From Ignavibacteria bacterium CG2_30_36_16 (lineage in GTDB: Bacteria; Bacteroidota; Ignavibacteria; Ignavibacteriales; Ignavibacteriaceae): a stretch of DNA of 32,390 nt. Position 1 is the stretch's first letter. Each line of letters starts with the position of its first letter. This document shows positions 18,064 through 28,178 of the stretch, piece after piece. The stretch lies in assembly GCA_001873185.1 (NCBI GenBank), contig MNYQ01000241.1:1-32390 (forward strand), read 5' to 3'. Under the pieces are notes generated by a model that saw only the letters and a program-made list of their open reading frames with translations, had not been told where the DNA came from and searched no databases. A program made the translations under genes and the position numbers.

Positions 18064-19075
18064 GTTTTTCTTTAACTGCGAGAGAAGGATTTATAAACTT
18101 ATAACCAATCTTTCTCAACTTTACAATAGCTTGCTGAATAATAAAATAGTTTTCTGCATCGATTAAAAATAATCTCGGCGCCTCGTTCCCCTCATGCATA
18201 ACCCTAAGAAAAGTTTCGTTTATATCTTCGCTGCTGCCCTGAAGAAAAGCAGCGTCTCCTTTTCTTATCAGCATAATTTTTCTCCCCGTAATTTCATCTT
18301 TGATAAAATTAAATATCGAAGAATTATACAGGTCGCTTTCTTCATCGACCATTATTAATGAGGCGTCTTTAAATTTACCGGCAATGTTTTTTAGAACTTC
18401 GCTAGTGCGTGTTTTATTAAAATTACCCTTTAACTTAAATTCTAAATCGGTAATATTATCGTCAAGAAAAACAATATATTCTTTGCCATTACCTTTCAAT
18501 TTCTTAATGATATCGCCAGCCTCTTTATCGGGAGTAATTAACGCAGCAAACTGTTCGGGTGTTGTTAACAGAGCAGCTAATTCTTCCGCAGTTAACGAAA
18601 AAATATTAGTTAAAATAACTGCGCCGGTTTTCTTCTCCCGTATAATTTCGGAATTATAATAAAATTGCGCAATCAGTTTTAATTTTCTACCGGAAGACAT
18701 TTCTAAATTCGTTTTGCCGTTAATTCCTTTCTCATCAACAGAAACAGTTATTAACTCCGAATCAAACATCTCATTTATTTCACTTAAAACTACAGCAATT
18801 GGTAAGTCAGCGGGAATTTCTACTTTATAATTATACTTAAGAGAATCGTTTTTTTTATTCCTGTTTGCAGTTTTGGACTTAACCCAACTTTCTTTAATAC
18901 CCAAATTTTTTAGAGATGATAAAAAATTTAAATTAATTTGATCGGCGCTTAACTGGGGTAAAGGCTTATCTTCCCTTTTCAATAAGTAATCTGCAGCTAT
19001 ATTTGCGACGATAAAAAAAATAGCAGCAACAAATAATGTCACTGCCGCATTAGTTCGCGATAAATTTAATTTCAT
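18050..19075 (-). CDS. Hypothetical single-pass membrane protein, possibly divergent polysaccharide deacetylase (YibQ-like)
   Basis: N-terminal TM; later region (AVILTNIFSLTAEELAALL...FAALITP...) is reminiscent of the YibQ/DUF610 fold. The family call is inference. Convergent overlap of 14 nt with the M16 gene. Confidence 0.55.
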   Translation of the reverse strand: MKLNLSRTNAAVTLFVAAIFFIVANIAADYLLKREDKPLPQLSADQINLNFLSSLKNLGIKESWVKSKTANRNKKNDSLKYNYKVEIPADLPIAVVLSEINEMFDSELITVSVDEKGINGKTNLEMSSGRKLKLIAQFYYNSEIIREKKTGAVILTNIFSLTAEELAALLTTPEQFAALITPDKEAGDIIKKLKGNGKEYIVFLDDNITDLEFKLKGNFNKTRTSEVLKNIAGKFKDASLIMVDEESDLYNSSIFNFIKDEITGRKIMLIRKGDAAFLQGSSEDINETFLRVMHEGNEAPRLFLIDAENYFIIQQAIVKLRKIGYKFINPSLAVKEKLNLL

Positions 19076-19090
19076 TTTAGAAAGCGCTAA

Positions 19091-19873
19091 TTATTTATTT
19101 TTGAACAGGGGCTTCCGTTTTTCGAGAAAAGCTTTTGTCCCTTCTTGAAAATCTTCTGTACCGCAGCAAAGTGCAAACATAGCCGCTTCATAAATCTGCC
19201 CCTCTTTAGAAGAAACTTCATCAACTATGTTGACGGATTTAACCGCAAGACGAATAGCCTGCTGCGCTTTGGCAGCAATTTTATTTGCCATTTCCAGAGC
19301 TTTATCCATCAGTTCACTTAGCGGATAAACATGATTAACTAACCCGATTCGAAAGGCTTCGTTTGCATCAATCATGTCGCCGGTCAAAATTAATTCCATT
19401 GCTCTGCCGGAATTTACTAATCGAGTTAAACGCTGTGTTCCGCCATAGCCGGGAATAATTCCAAGATTAACTTCAGGCTGCCCAAATTTTGCATTTGCCG
19501 AGGCAAGCCGGATATGACACGCGAGAGAAAGTTCGCATCCACCGCCGAGAGCAAATCCGTTAACGGCGGCAATAACCGGCTTATCAAGGTTTTCAATTAA
19601 GTTAAAAATTTGCTGCCCACGTTCGGAAAATTCTCTGCCTTTAATTATATCTAAAGTATTTAGCTCTGCGATATCTGCGCCTGCAACGAAAGCTTTTTCA
19701 CCCTTACCGGTCAAAACTACAACTGCAATATTTCCATTGCTTTTAATCCAGGTAAACGCACCGAACAATTCATCCATCGTAAGCATGTTAAGTGAGTTTA
19801 GTTTATCGGGTCGGTTAATTGTAACAACGGCTACATTATCTTTGACGTCGATTAATAAATTTTGATAATTCAT
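19091..19873 (-). CDS. Enoyl-CoA hydratase/isomerase (crotonase family)
   Basis: FVAGADIAEL, AAVNGFALGGGCELSLACHIRLAS, FGQPEVNLGIIPGYGGTQRLTRLV. Confidence 0.95.
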   Translation of the reverse strand: MNYQNLLIDVKDNVAVVTINRPDKLNSLNMLTMDELFGAFTWIKSNGNIAVVVLTGKGEKAFVAGADIAELNTLDIIKGREFSERGQQIFNLIENLDKPVIAAVNGFALGGGCELSLACHIRLASANAKFGQPEVNLGIIPGYGGTQRLTRLVNSGRAMELILTGDMIDANEAFRIGLVNHVYPLSELMDKALEMANKIAAKAQQAIRLAVKSVNIVDEVSSKEGQIYEAAMFALCCGTEDFQEGTKAFLEKRKPLFKNK

Positions 19874-19881
19874 AATACCTC

Positions 19882-20472
19882 TTAAAAAATTACGTATAAT
19901 GGAAGTCTTATTTTTAAGTCCAAAGAAACGAATTGATTTGTCTGAAAATAATTATACGATGCAAGAATCTCCATCATGAACATTGAGATACCTGCACCGG
20001 CGCTAATTCCTAACTTCGAATTATCTTCCACGTAATTGCTTTTATTGGCAGATGGTTTAAATTCGTGAAGTTTTTCAAAATAATTGTAGGCTACGGACAA
20101 TTCAACAAGCGGCATAAATAAAAATATGTTTTCCATAATCGGTTTGAAGTAATATCGTGCACCTAAATTGATTGGTATGCTTACGGTAGAAAAAGTTGAA
20201 TAATCTGTCGCCTGATAAAAACTTTGCGAGCCGGGATATTGTTCGTACCCGGCTTTGGCAAATAGAAAAACCGGTATGTATTCATTATCTGTATATGATA
20301 GTTCTAAATTAAATCCATATCCTATATCTGACGAATTTGCAAATGCGCTTAATGGCAGCCGCGGTCCCACTCCGAATGATATGAAAATACCGCGGGCTTT
20401 TTCTGCCGGCATTCCGCCTGCAAATAAATATTCAATCGTTAACAATGAAATTAGCAGGAGTTTTTTAATCAT
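19882..20472 (-). CDS. Hypothetical secreted/outer-membrane beta-barrel-like protein
   Basis: Signal peptide-like N-terminus and alternating aromatic/hydrophobic beta-strand pattern (e.g. GYGFNLELSYTDNEYIPVFLFAKAGY). Confidence 0.6.
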   Translation of the reverse strand: MIKKLLLISLLTIEYLFAGGMPAEKARGIFISFGVGPRLPLSAFANSSDIGYGFNLELSYTDNEYIPVFLFAKAGYEQYPGSQSFYQATDYSTFSTVSIPINLGARYYFKPIMENIFLFMPLVELSVAYNYFEKLHEFKPSANKSNYVEDNSKLGISAGAGISMFMMEILASYNYFQTNQFVSLDLKIRLPLYVIF

Positions 20473-20502
20473 TTAATTGCAATTTTATTACTGACTAAAA
20501 TA

Positions 20503-20510
20503 CAAAATTA
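20503..20510 (-). promoter_or_regulatory. Possible TAnnTTTG -7 element upstream of the 19882-20472 gene
   Basis: Reverse strand TAATTTTG 30 nt upstream of the start. Confidence 0.35.
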
Positions 20511-20532
20511 TCTTTGTTTTAAAAAACCGGAG

Positions 20533-21333
20533 TTAACTTTTCTTTGTTAATGCGCCGAAGAGAGAATTTACTATCAAAGAGAAAAAGAAGAATGCTGGCA
20601 TAATAAATCCACTAAGCTTTTTTCCCACACTAAAAAACCCTTCCCAGCTATCGTATCTTGAGGCAAAAAGAAGATTAACAATTCTTGCAGACTCAGTACC
20701 GAAGGCAAGATTTATAATCCACAATGAAAAAAAAGTATAGATTATAAAGAAATATATGCTGCTAAATTTGTTCAGCGCGATGCTCAAGCTAAGTATAAAT
20801 AGGACAAATGAAACAGGTTCTAAATAGCTAAATGCTGCTATGTCAATTGGAACAAATAAATAAACAAAAAGAAAAAATAAGATTAAAAAATTGTTAATGA
20901 ATGATTTGCCTGCCACGGATAAGAAAACAAAAAGCATAATTAATTGAGGAATATTCCATATCAAATAAAGCGGGAAATCGACTATAGATGAGAGACCGAA
21001 CTCATAAAAATATTCCGGGTCATTCAATTCAACATCGGTAAAAAAGTAGAGAACTGCGGCTGTTATAATTACTGGAATTACAAGTGTTAAAAAGGGAAGC
21101 AACTTTCGGAAATAAGGGGGATTGCGGAAAGCATCAATTAAAAACTCAACTTCAATTTTTTTTATTATAAATAGAAAAGGTAGAACCGCAGCAAGATGAA
21201 ATCGAAAACCAATAAGTATTATATAATCTGGAAGTTCGAAATATCTTAATAGAAAACCTGCGGCATTAACAATAAATATAATTAGTATTAGCCGCAGGAT
21301 TGAAATGTTCTTAATCAAGTTGTTATTCTTCAA
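20533..21333 (-). CDS. Hypothetical polytopic membrane protein
   Basis: Long ORF with multiple hydrophobic segments; overlaps the upstream DUF2231 ORF by 11 nt. Confidence 0.7.
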   Translation of the reverse strand: MKNNNLIKNISILRLILIIFIVNAAGFLLRYFELPDYIILIGFRFHLAAVLPFLFIIKKIEVEFLIDAFRNPPYFRKLLPFLTLVIPVIITAAVLYFFTDVELNDPEYFYEFGLSSIVDFPLYLIWNIPQLIMLFVFLSVAGKSFINNFLILFFLFVYLFVPIDIAAFSYLEPVSFVLFILSLSIALNKFSSIYFFIIYTFFSLWIINLAFGTESARIVNLLFASRYDSWEGFFSVGKKLSGFIMPAFFFFSLIVNSLFGALTKKS

Positions 21334-21811
21334 TTTCCATTTTTTTTAAGTCGGTGCCTAAACCATGTTTGTAAACAAGTTTGCCGCCATGTTCACCGGT
21401 TTCGTATAAAAAGTATCCGCCGACGAATGCTAAAATAAGAATGACATACATAAAATACCCCGAAAACTTTTTCTTAAATACTAAAAAAGTTCTAATTACT
21501 AACAGAACCGAGAAATACCAAACTGTAATATTTGCATAATTCTCATGTTCGCCAATTGCATTAAACGGAATGATCGCTCCTTTTTCTTCCCACGAATGCG
21601 CAAGCGCTTCTGCATTGCTGCCGGTGAACACGGCTACTAATGCCGCAATCACCCCAAGGAAGAGAAGAAGATGAGCGGTCTTTAGGAAAAACTCCCTTTT
21701 AAAAATCACACCGATTGATTCGAGCAAAATGTATAAAACCAAAAAAGCAAGCGGGAAATGAATTACTTTGACGTGCAATAGAGCTAAATCTTCCATTATA
21801 GTTCCTTTCAA
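21323..21811 (-). CDS. DUF2231-like membrane protein
   Basis: LHVKVIHFPLAFLVLYILLE N-terminal helix and four TM pattern typical of DUF2231. Confidence 0.7.
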   Translation of the reverse strand: MKGTIMEDLALLHVKVIHFPLAFLVLYILLESIGVIFKREFFLKTAHLLLFLGVIAALVAVFTGSNAEALAHSWEEKGAIIPFNAIGEHENYANITVWYFSVLLVIRTFLVFKKKFSGYFMYVILILAFVGGYFLYETGEHGGKLVYKHGLGTDLKKMEIEE

Positions 21812-21879
21812 GATTCTTCAATTATGGGATGATAAATATTGATTAGTTAAATAGTAAAAAACAAATCGATTTTGTGACA

Positions 21880-22632
21880 TCATCCGCATAAAACCGAACC
21901 GCCGTTAACATTTAATATTTCGCCGTTGATGTGCCTTGCCATTTCGCTTGCAAGAAATAAAACCGGTCCGGCAATATCTTCTGCGGTTGCAATCCTTTGC
22001 ACAGGAATTTCTTTGCGCACTTTTTCCATATATTCTTTATCGGAGAAAACATCATCGGTCATGTCGGTCATTACCCAGCCCGGAGCAACGCTGTTTGTGT
22101 TTATATTATATTTGCCAAACTCTGCGGCAACTGATTTTGTGAAAGAAATCATTCCTCCTTTTGAAGCTGCATAGTGGGAGTAGTTTGCCTCGCCTCTTTG
22201 ACCGGCTGTTGAAGATATATTTATTATTCTACCGAAATTATTTTTTTTCATAATCGGCAAAACCGCTTTTGTGATGATGTACATTCCGGTTAAATTTATT
22301 CTTAGTGTGCGTTCCCAGTTTTTAAGACTCATCAAATCGGCTTCGTCTTTTTCCCACACGCCTGCGTTATTCACGAGAATATCAACACCGCCAATATCAG
22401 CTATTATGCGGTTTACTAAGTCCGTCGCATCTGTTTCTGTTGCCAAATCAAATTGATATAATTTTACTTTCTCTTCGCCAATTTCATCAATTAACTTTTG
22501 CGCTTTTACTTCACTTGAAGCATAAGTAAATGCCACATGTGCGCCTACCCGGGCAAATAGTCTAACGCAAGCAGCTCCAATTCCTCTTGAGCCGCCGGTA
22601 ATTAGAACACTCTTTCCAGTTAAATTAATCAT
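21880..22632 (-). CDS. SDR family oxidoreductase, FabG-like 3-oxoacyl-ACP reductase
   Basis: VLITGGSRGIGAA, NNAGVWE, ISSTAGQRGEANYSHYAASKGG (SYK), SVAPGWVMTDM. Confidence 0.93.
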   Translation of the reverse strand: MINLTGKSVLITGGSRGIGAACVRLFARVGAHVAFTYASSEVKAQKLIDEIGEEKVKLYQFDLATETDATDLVNRIIADIGGVDILVNNAGVWEKDEADLMSLKNWERTLRINLTGMYIITKAVLPIMKKNNFGRIINISSTAGQRGEANYSHYAASKGGMISFTKSVAAEFGKYNINTNSVAPGWVMTDMTDDVFSDKEYMEKVRKEIPVQRIATAEDIAGPVLFLASEMARHINGEILNVNGGSVLCG

Positions 22633-22634
22633 TT

Positions 22635-23363
22635 TTAATACCTTACTTTATATAAAAACAAACCATGCGCAGGCACCGATTCGCCCGCAGTCTCACGATT
22701 TCGACTTGCGAAAATGTTTTCGATGTAATCACTTGAATAATTATTTTTTTCGGCATTCAGCAGTGTTCCGGTTATTGCTCTAACCATTCCATGCAGAAAC
22801 CGATTCCCTTCAATTTTAAAAATTATAAAATCCTTCTTCCGCCGCCACGAGACTTCATAAATAGTGCATATTTTATTTTCTGTTTCGGTACGAGTCCTGC
22901 AAAATGAGGTATAATTTTTTTCGCCTAAAAAAGATTTACAAAGCTGGTTTAAATAATCTATGTTGTAATCTCTGCCGCTTCTAAAAGCATATTTGTTCCA
23001 GAATGGATTTTTTCCTTTAACTATAAAATAGAGGTAGCTTCGTCTCACGGCATCAAAACGGGCGCTGAATGATTCATCAACCAGTTCAATTTTTCTTACC
23101 GCAATATCAAAAGGAAGCACTGAATTAAGCGAGTGTAAAAATCTATATCCATTTATTTTATTCATCGTTAAAAAATTAGCCGTTTGTCCTATGGCATGAA
23201 CTCCGGCGTCAGTTCTTCCGGACCCGATTAGATTCACTTTTTCTTTCAGAAGTATTTGTAACGCGTCAGAAATTTTTTGCTGCACCGTAACCGCATTTTT
23301 CTGAATCTGCCATCCTGCGTATTCCGTGCCGTCATAACTTATTATGATCTTATAGTTGTTCAA
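22635..23363 (-). CDS. truA: tRNA pseudouridine(38-40) synthase
   Basis: ISYDGTEYAGWQIQ, LIGSGRTDAGVHAIGQ, FLHGMVRAITGTLL. Confidence 0.96.
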   Translation of the reverse strand: MNNYKIIISYDGTEYAGWQIQKNAVTVQQKISDALQILLKEKVNLIGSGRTDAGVHAIGQTANFLTMNKINGYRFLHSLNSVLPFDIAVRKIELVDESFSARFDAVRRSYLYFIVKGKNPFWNKYAFRSGRDYNIDYLNQLCKSFLGEKNYTSFCRTRTETENKICTIYEVSWRRKKDFIIFKIEGNRFLHGMVRAITGTLLNAEKNNYSSDYIENIFASRNRETAGESVPAHGLFLYKVRY

Positions 23364-23713
23364 TTTTTACCAAGTATTAATTCGATAATGTATGTTTATA
23401 TAATTTAAGAATTTTATTGTAGAACACGTTTAGTTATTGAATCCATGATAAGAGAAATACCAAATAGAAAAATCCGCATTTCATCTACTAAGATTCTTCC
23501 TTCATTAGATGTCTCTTTCTTTAAGAATGAATTTAGACGTTTCCTCAATGTTCTTATCAGCAAGCTGCCCATTTAAACAATATGACTTGTAAGTAAAACT
23601 AAAAAAAATTCTTAGCGATGTGCGTAAATACAAATTGGGACAGCTAATCTTCACAAAGCAAAGGAATTGTTTTTAAAAACTGCATATAGAGAGGATTAAT
23701 TTTTAGTGTTTTT

Positions 23714-25039
23714 TTAAGCCGCTAATAAAAAAGCAAGGTACACTGCCGAAACGATTAGAAGCGCTCCTAAACCTCTCAAAGTATATTTTTTAATTTCTCC
23801 TTTGCCGATGGTTAATGTAATTATGAGCTTAACAATAGTGTTAGAAATCAAAGCAATTATTATAGCTGCTACTGCAATATCTGCGCTCAATGTTTTTGAA
23901 GAAAGTTTAAGCAGCGAAAGCACTATCGCATCTACCGATGTTAATCCAGCCAATGCGCTTGCGGCATAAATTCCACCGGAGCCAAGGTATAACTCTGCAG
24001 CTTTTGAAAGAAAAATCACTGCTCCGAAAATCAATCCGAAAAACAACGCCGATTTTAATTCAAAAGGATTTTTTAATTCAATTTCTTCATGAGCCTGTCC
24101 ATTTAACCTACTTTTCATTATATAACTAACGACTGTTCCTGTAACAGTGAATAAAAGAAGAGGCACCCATATGTGTGCAATCATAGAACTATCCAATATA
24201 AGAATAACAAAAAACACACGGGGATACATAACAGTAGATGCCAGAATAATCCCCGCAGCAAGATTCTTTCCTAGTTCTTCATTTGCCTTGCTTCTTCTTG
24301 CAAGAGAGAAAGCAACCGCCGTGCTCGAAACAGCGCCGCCCATCAAACCGGTTAATTGTATTCCTTTATTTCTACCAAAAAATTTGATGATTAGATATCC
24401 GGCAAAACTTATTCCGCTAATGAAAATTACCATTAGCCAAATGTGCCTTGGATTTAAAATATTTAACGGATCTACCGCTCTATCGGGCAACAGAGGAAAA
24501 ATTATAATTGAAATAACTGCTAGTTTAAGCGCTGCAAAAATATCTTCTTCGCCAAGTTTATTGACAAATGAATGAAGCTGTATCTTCAGTGATAAAAACA
24601 CTGTAACAATAACAGATACAATTGCGGCAATTATTATAAAATTCCAGTAAACAAGTCCGCCCAGAATAAAAACCAGTAATTCGGACATCTCACTCGTCCC
24701 GCCCGGTTTTCCTCCCCTTGCCGAAAAAACATGCGAGGTTGTAACAAGCGCAGCAAATCCTGTAAACACTGCAATATAGACCCAAAATGATGTGAATGAC
24801 GAAATTAGTGCAGCTAAAAAACCAGCGATTGATATTAATGGGAAAGTTCTTATTCCCGCAAACATCTTTTCTTCCTTTGGACGGGAGTGTTCCCGTTCTA
24901 TGCCCACTAATACGCCGATAAGAATTGCTATCCCTAATTTTTGAATAAGAATATACAAATCATCCGTCCCTAGAGCCATGCCATTTGAAAATATTTGCTC
25001 CGGAAATTGAATAACTGAATCTTTCGCTGTTTCGGTCAT
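23714..25039 (-). CDS. MgtC/SapB family membrane protein with DUF4010-like C-terminus
   Basis: IGVLVGIEREHSRPKEEKMFAGIRTFPLISIAGFLAA (MgtC) followed by a polytopic GLMGGAVSSTAVAFSLARRS region. Confidence 0.88.
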   Translation of the reverse strand: MTETAKDSVIQFPEQIFSNGMALGTDDLYILIQKLGIAILIGVLVGIEREHSRPKEEKMFAGIRTFPLISIAGFLAALISSFTSFWVYIAVFTGFAALVTTSHVFSARGGKPGGTSEMSELLVFILGGLVYWNFIIIAAIVSVIVTVFLSLKIQLHSFVNKLGEEDIFAALKLAVISIIIFPLLPDRAVDPLNILNPRHIWLMVIFISGISFAGYLIIKFFGRNKGIQLTGLMGGAVSSTAVAFSLARRSKANEELGKNLAAGIILASTVMYPRVFFVILILDSSMIAHIWVPLLLFTVTGTVVSYIMKSRLNGQAHEEIELKNPFELKSALFFGLIFGAVIFLSKAAELYLGSGGIYAASALAGLTSVDAIVLSLLKLSSKTLSADIAVAAIIIALISNTIVKLIITLTIGKGEIKKYTLRGLGALLIVSAVYLAFLLAA

Positions 25040-25287
25040 TAAGTTTATCCAGGATTAATTTTATTTAAATTTTTTACGACTATAATATATAAAACCTCTT
25101 AAATAATAAAAATTTTAACGTCGTCCGATGAACGACGAACGACAACAAAATCTAACCGCAGGAAATGGTTTCTACACGTTCGAAAAAAACATTGTGATGA
25201 AAAAGGTTATTTCCCGGATGTTTCCATATATAAAAGTATTATTTTATTTTGTAATTGTAAAAACCTCATATTGTAATAGATATATTA

Positions 25288-27957
25288 TTGATGAATAGAA
25301 ACGTAACCGATAAAAACATGAGCGCCGCTGGCAGCGATGAGCGCCGGGCTTATCAAAAATATAAATGGCTTTTTGATAATTCAATAGATGCCGTCTTCGT
25401 TATGAAGGATGGGCTTTTTATAGAATGTAATCCGCATACGTTACAGCTTTTTAACTGCAAAGAAGAAGAAATATTAAATACATCGCCTGTGTTGTTTTCA
25501 CCGGAGTTTCAACCATCCGGTGAAAAATCTTCCGACAAAGCTAAGAGAATGATAGACATAGCGCTTAAGGAAGGTGAACATACTTTTGATTGGACTCATA
25601 AAAAAAAATCCGGGGAATTATTTGATGCATCCGTTTCATTAAAAACCTTAAATTTTGATGAAGATATTTTGTTAATGGCTGTTGTACGGGATATTAGCGA
25701 ATCAAAATTTGTAGTAAATTTTAAAAATCTTGCTGATGAATCTCTCATTGGTGTTTATTTAGTTCAAGACGGAAAATTTATCTATGCGAACAATGCTCTG
25801 TTAAAAATTTTTGGTTTAGAAAATAAAAATGTAAAAGATAATATTTTAGTTGAAAACGTTATCCATCCCGACGATAAAGAAGTTGTAACGTCTAACATTC
25901 AACTAATATTAGATGACAAAATTGATAAACTCCACTATGAGGCTAAGATTGTTTGTCCTACCGGAGAAATCAGAATTGTTGAAGTTTTAGGATCCGCAAC
26001 AATTTTAAATAACCATCCCGCTATTATGGGTTCACTCATCGATATTACCGAAACCAAATCGACTCATGAAAAAATTCGTCTGCTTGCGCATGCTTTAAAG
26101 AGCATCGCACAGGCAGTTTCGGTGACTGATGCTCACAACAAAATTCTTTTCGTTAACGATGCTTTTTTAAGAATGTACGGTTACGAGAACGAAGACCTTG
26201 CAGGCTGGAAAATTGAAGATGTACGGTCCGATAAAAATCCGGCAGAATTAGGCGAAACAATAAGAATTGCTACTTTAACCGGTGGCTGGGAAGGAAAAAT
26301 CTGGAACAAGCGTAAAAATGGAAGCGAATTTTTAGCCTATCTTTCAACTTCAATTGTTAAAAATGATGACGGAAATACGATTGCTCTGATGGGTGTGGTT
26401 ACGGATATTACCGAAAAGAAAAAATGGGAAGATCAAGTAAATCTTCTGACCACGGCTCTTGAATCTGCAGCGAACGGAATAGTGATTACAGACAGTAATG
26501 CGGACGTCATCTGGATTAACGATTCATTTACAAATTTAACAGGTTACCGTTTTGCAGAAATTGTTGGTAAAAATGTTCGGATATTAAAATCGGGAGTTAT
26601 GGATAAGAAATATTACTATAATTTATGGGAGATTATTAAATCGGGAAAAGTTTGGCAGGGCGAAATAATAAATAAAAAGAAGAACGGCGACCTGTACACC
26701 GAAGAAATGACAATAACACCTGTACGCATAGACGGCGAAGAAATTACTCATTACATAGCGCTAAAGCAGGATATAACCGAACGTAAAAAATATGAACTCG
26801 AATTGAAAGAAACTAAAGAAGCTGCGGAAGCGGCTAATAAATTAAAATCTTCGTTTCTTGCCAATATGAGTCACGAATTAAGAACGCCTATGGTTGGAAT
26901 TTTAGGTTATGCCGACATTCTAAACCATGAGTTGGAAGCTACGGAATTTAAAGAGATGGCTTCAAATCTGTACGAAAGCGGCAATAGGCTGATGGATACT
27001 TTAAACCTAATTCTGCATCTTTCAAAACTTGAAGCAAATAAATTAGAGATCGAAGCTAAAGTTGTAAATGTTGATGCTGTAATTCAATCAGTTGTAAAGC
27101 AATTCCAAAAAATGGCAGAGCTGAGGAACTTGTATATCAACTACTCCCCTGCGCCTCACATACACTGTTTCTTAGAAGCAAAAATGCTTAAAGATGTTTT
27201 GACCAATCTGGTTAGTAATGCTATCAGGTTTACAAATAACGGTGGAGTAACAATTGAATTAAAAAACTCCGGCTCTCTTGCAATAATCAACGTTAAAGAC
27301 ACCGGTATCGGTATTAGTAATGAGGTTCAAGAATTAATCTTTGAGGAATTCAGGCAGGCGAGCGAAGGAATTAATAGAAGATTTGAAGGGACAGGACTTG
27401 GTTTGACAATAAGTAAAAAATTTGTTGAACTAATGGATGGTAAAATAAGTGTCGAAAGTGAAGAAGGAGCAGGATCAACTTTTACTGTTGAACTTCCTCT
27501 TTATATTGAAAATAATGAAACAGATAAAACTGAGTATCGTGCTAATACTCCGTCAACAATTAAGGATGAAACTAATCATCCCTTAAAAAAAGTATTGCTT
27601 GTAGAAAACGACAGGTCAAGCCGCGAAATTACACGACTTTTTTTAAAGAAATTATGCTTGCTCGATTTTGCGGAAGATGCTGACACAGCAATTCGTTTAG
27701 TGAATGAAAATATTTACTCCGCTATATTAATGGATATAAATTTAGACAGTGGCGTAAGCGGTTTAGATGTTACAAGATCAATTAGAAAAATTGCCGGTTA
27801 TGAAAACACTCCGATTATCGCACTAACTGCATATGCCCTTGAAGGAGATAAAGAGGCTTTTATTGATGCAGGTTGCTCGGGTTATTTGTCAAAACCTTTC
27901 GATCGAAAAACAATTACCCAAATGCTGATGCATATCCTTGAAAAAAATCAAAAATAG
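25288..27957 (+). CDS. Hybrid sensor histidine kinase: about four PAS domains, HisKA, HATPase, receiver
   Basis: Repeated PAS/PAC patterns (MAVVRDISESK, MGSLIDITETK, MGVVTDITEKK, IALKQDITERK); SHELRTPMVGILGY; NLVSNAIRFT; DTGIGIS; GTGLGLTIS; receiver with ILMDINLD and LSKPF. Confidence 0.95.
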   Translation: MMNRNVTDKNMSAAGSDERRAYQKYKWLFDNSIDAVFVMKDGLFIECNPHTLQLFNCKEEEILNTSPVLFSPEFQPSGEKSSDKAKRMIDIALKEGEHTFDWTHKKKSGELFDASVSLKTLNFDEDILLMAVVRDISESKFVVNFKNLADESLIGVYLVQDGKFIYANNALLKIFGLENKNVKDNILVENVIHPDDKEVVTSNIQLILDDKIDKLHYEAKIVCPTGEIRIVEVLGSATILNNHPAIMGSLIDITETKSTHEKIRLLAHALKSIAQAVSVTDAHNKILFVNDAFLRMYGYENEDLAGWKIEDVRSDKNPAELGETIRIATLTGGWEGKIWNKRKNGSEFLAYLSTSIVKNDDGNTIALMGVVTDITEKKKWEDQVNLLTTALESAANGIVITDSNADVIWINDSFTNLTGYRFAEIVGKNVRILKSGVMDKKYYYNLWEIIKSGKVWQGEIINKKKNGDLYTEEMTITPVRIDGEEITHYIALKQDITERKKYELELKETKEAAEAANKLKSSFLANMSHELRTPMVGILGYADILNHELEATEFKEMASNLYESGNRLMDTLNLILHLSKLEANKLEIEAKVVNVDAVIQSVVKQFQKMAELRNLYINYSPAPHIHCFLEAKMLKDVLTNLVSNAIRFTNNGGVTIELKNSGSLAIINVKDTGIGISNEVQELIFEEFRQASEGINRRFEGTGLGLTISKKFVELMDGKISVESEEGAGSTFTVELPLYIENNETDKTEYRANTPSTIKDETNHPLKKVLLVENDRSSREITRLFLKKLCLLDFAEDADTAIRLVNENIYSAILMDINLDSGVSGLDVTRSIRKIAGYENTPIIALTAYALEGDKEAFIDAGCSGYLSKPFDRKTITQMLMHILEKNQK

Positions 27958-28178
27958 AATTTGATGATTTTTTCTGCATGAAGTGGTCTGTTCGTTTTCA
28001 GTTTCCTAATTTTTAATCTCTGCTTTTCTTTCTTTGATTAGAAAAGTGTATCGTCTATTCTAAATAAATTCATATTACAAATTTTAAAACTTTATATAAA
28101 CTGTTTTAAGTTTATCATTATATTTACGATGTGAAAGATTTAAAATATTTATAAAGTACCTGAAAATAATTTTAACTT

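Noticed and set aside
25118-25143. GTCGTCCGATGAACGACGAACGAC short repeat/hairpin
   Set aside because: Only two GAACGAC units and a 5-bp arm; too short to call an element.
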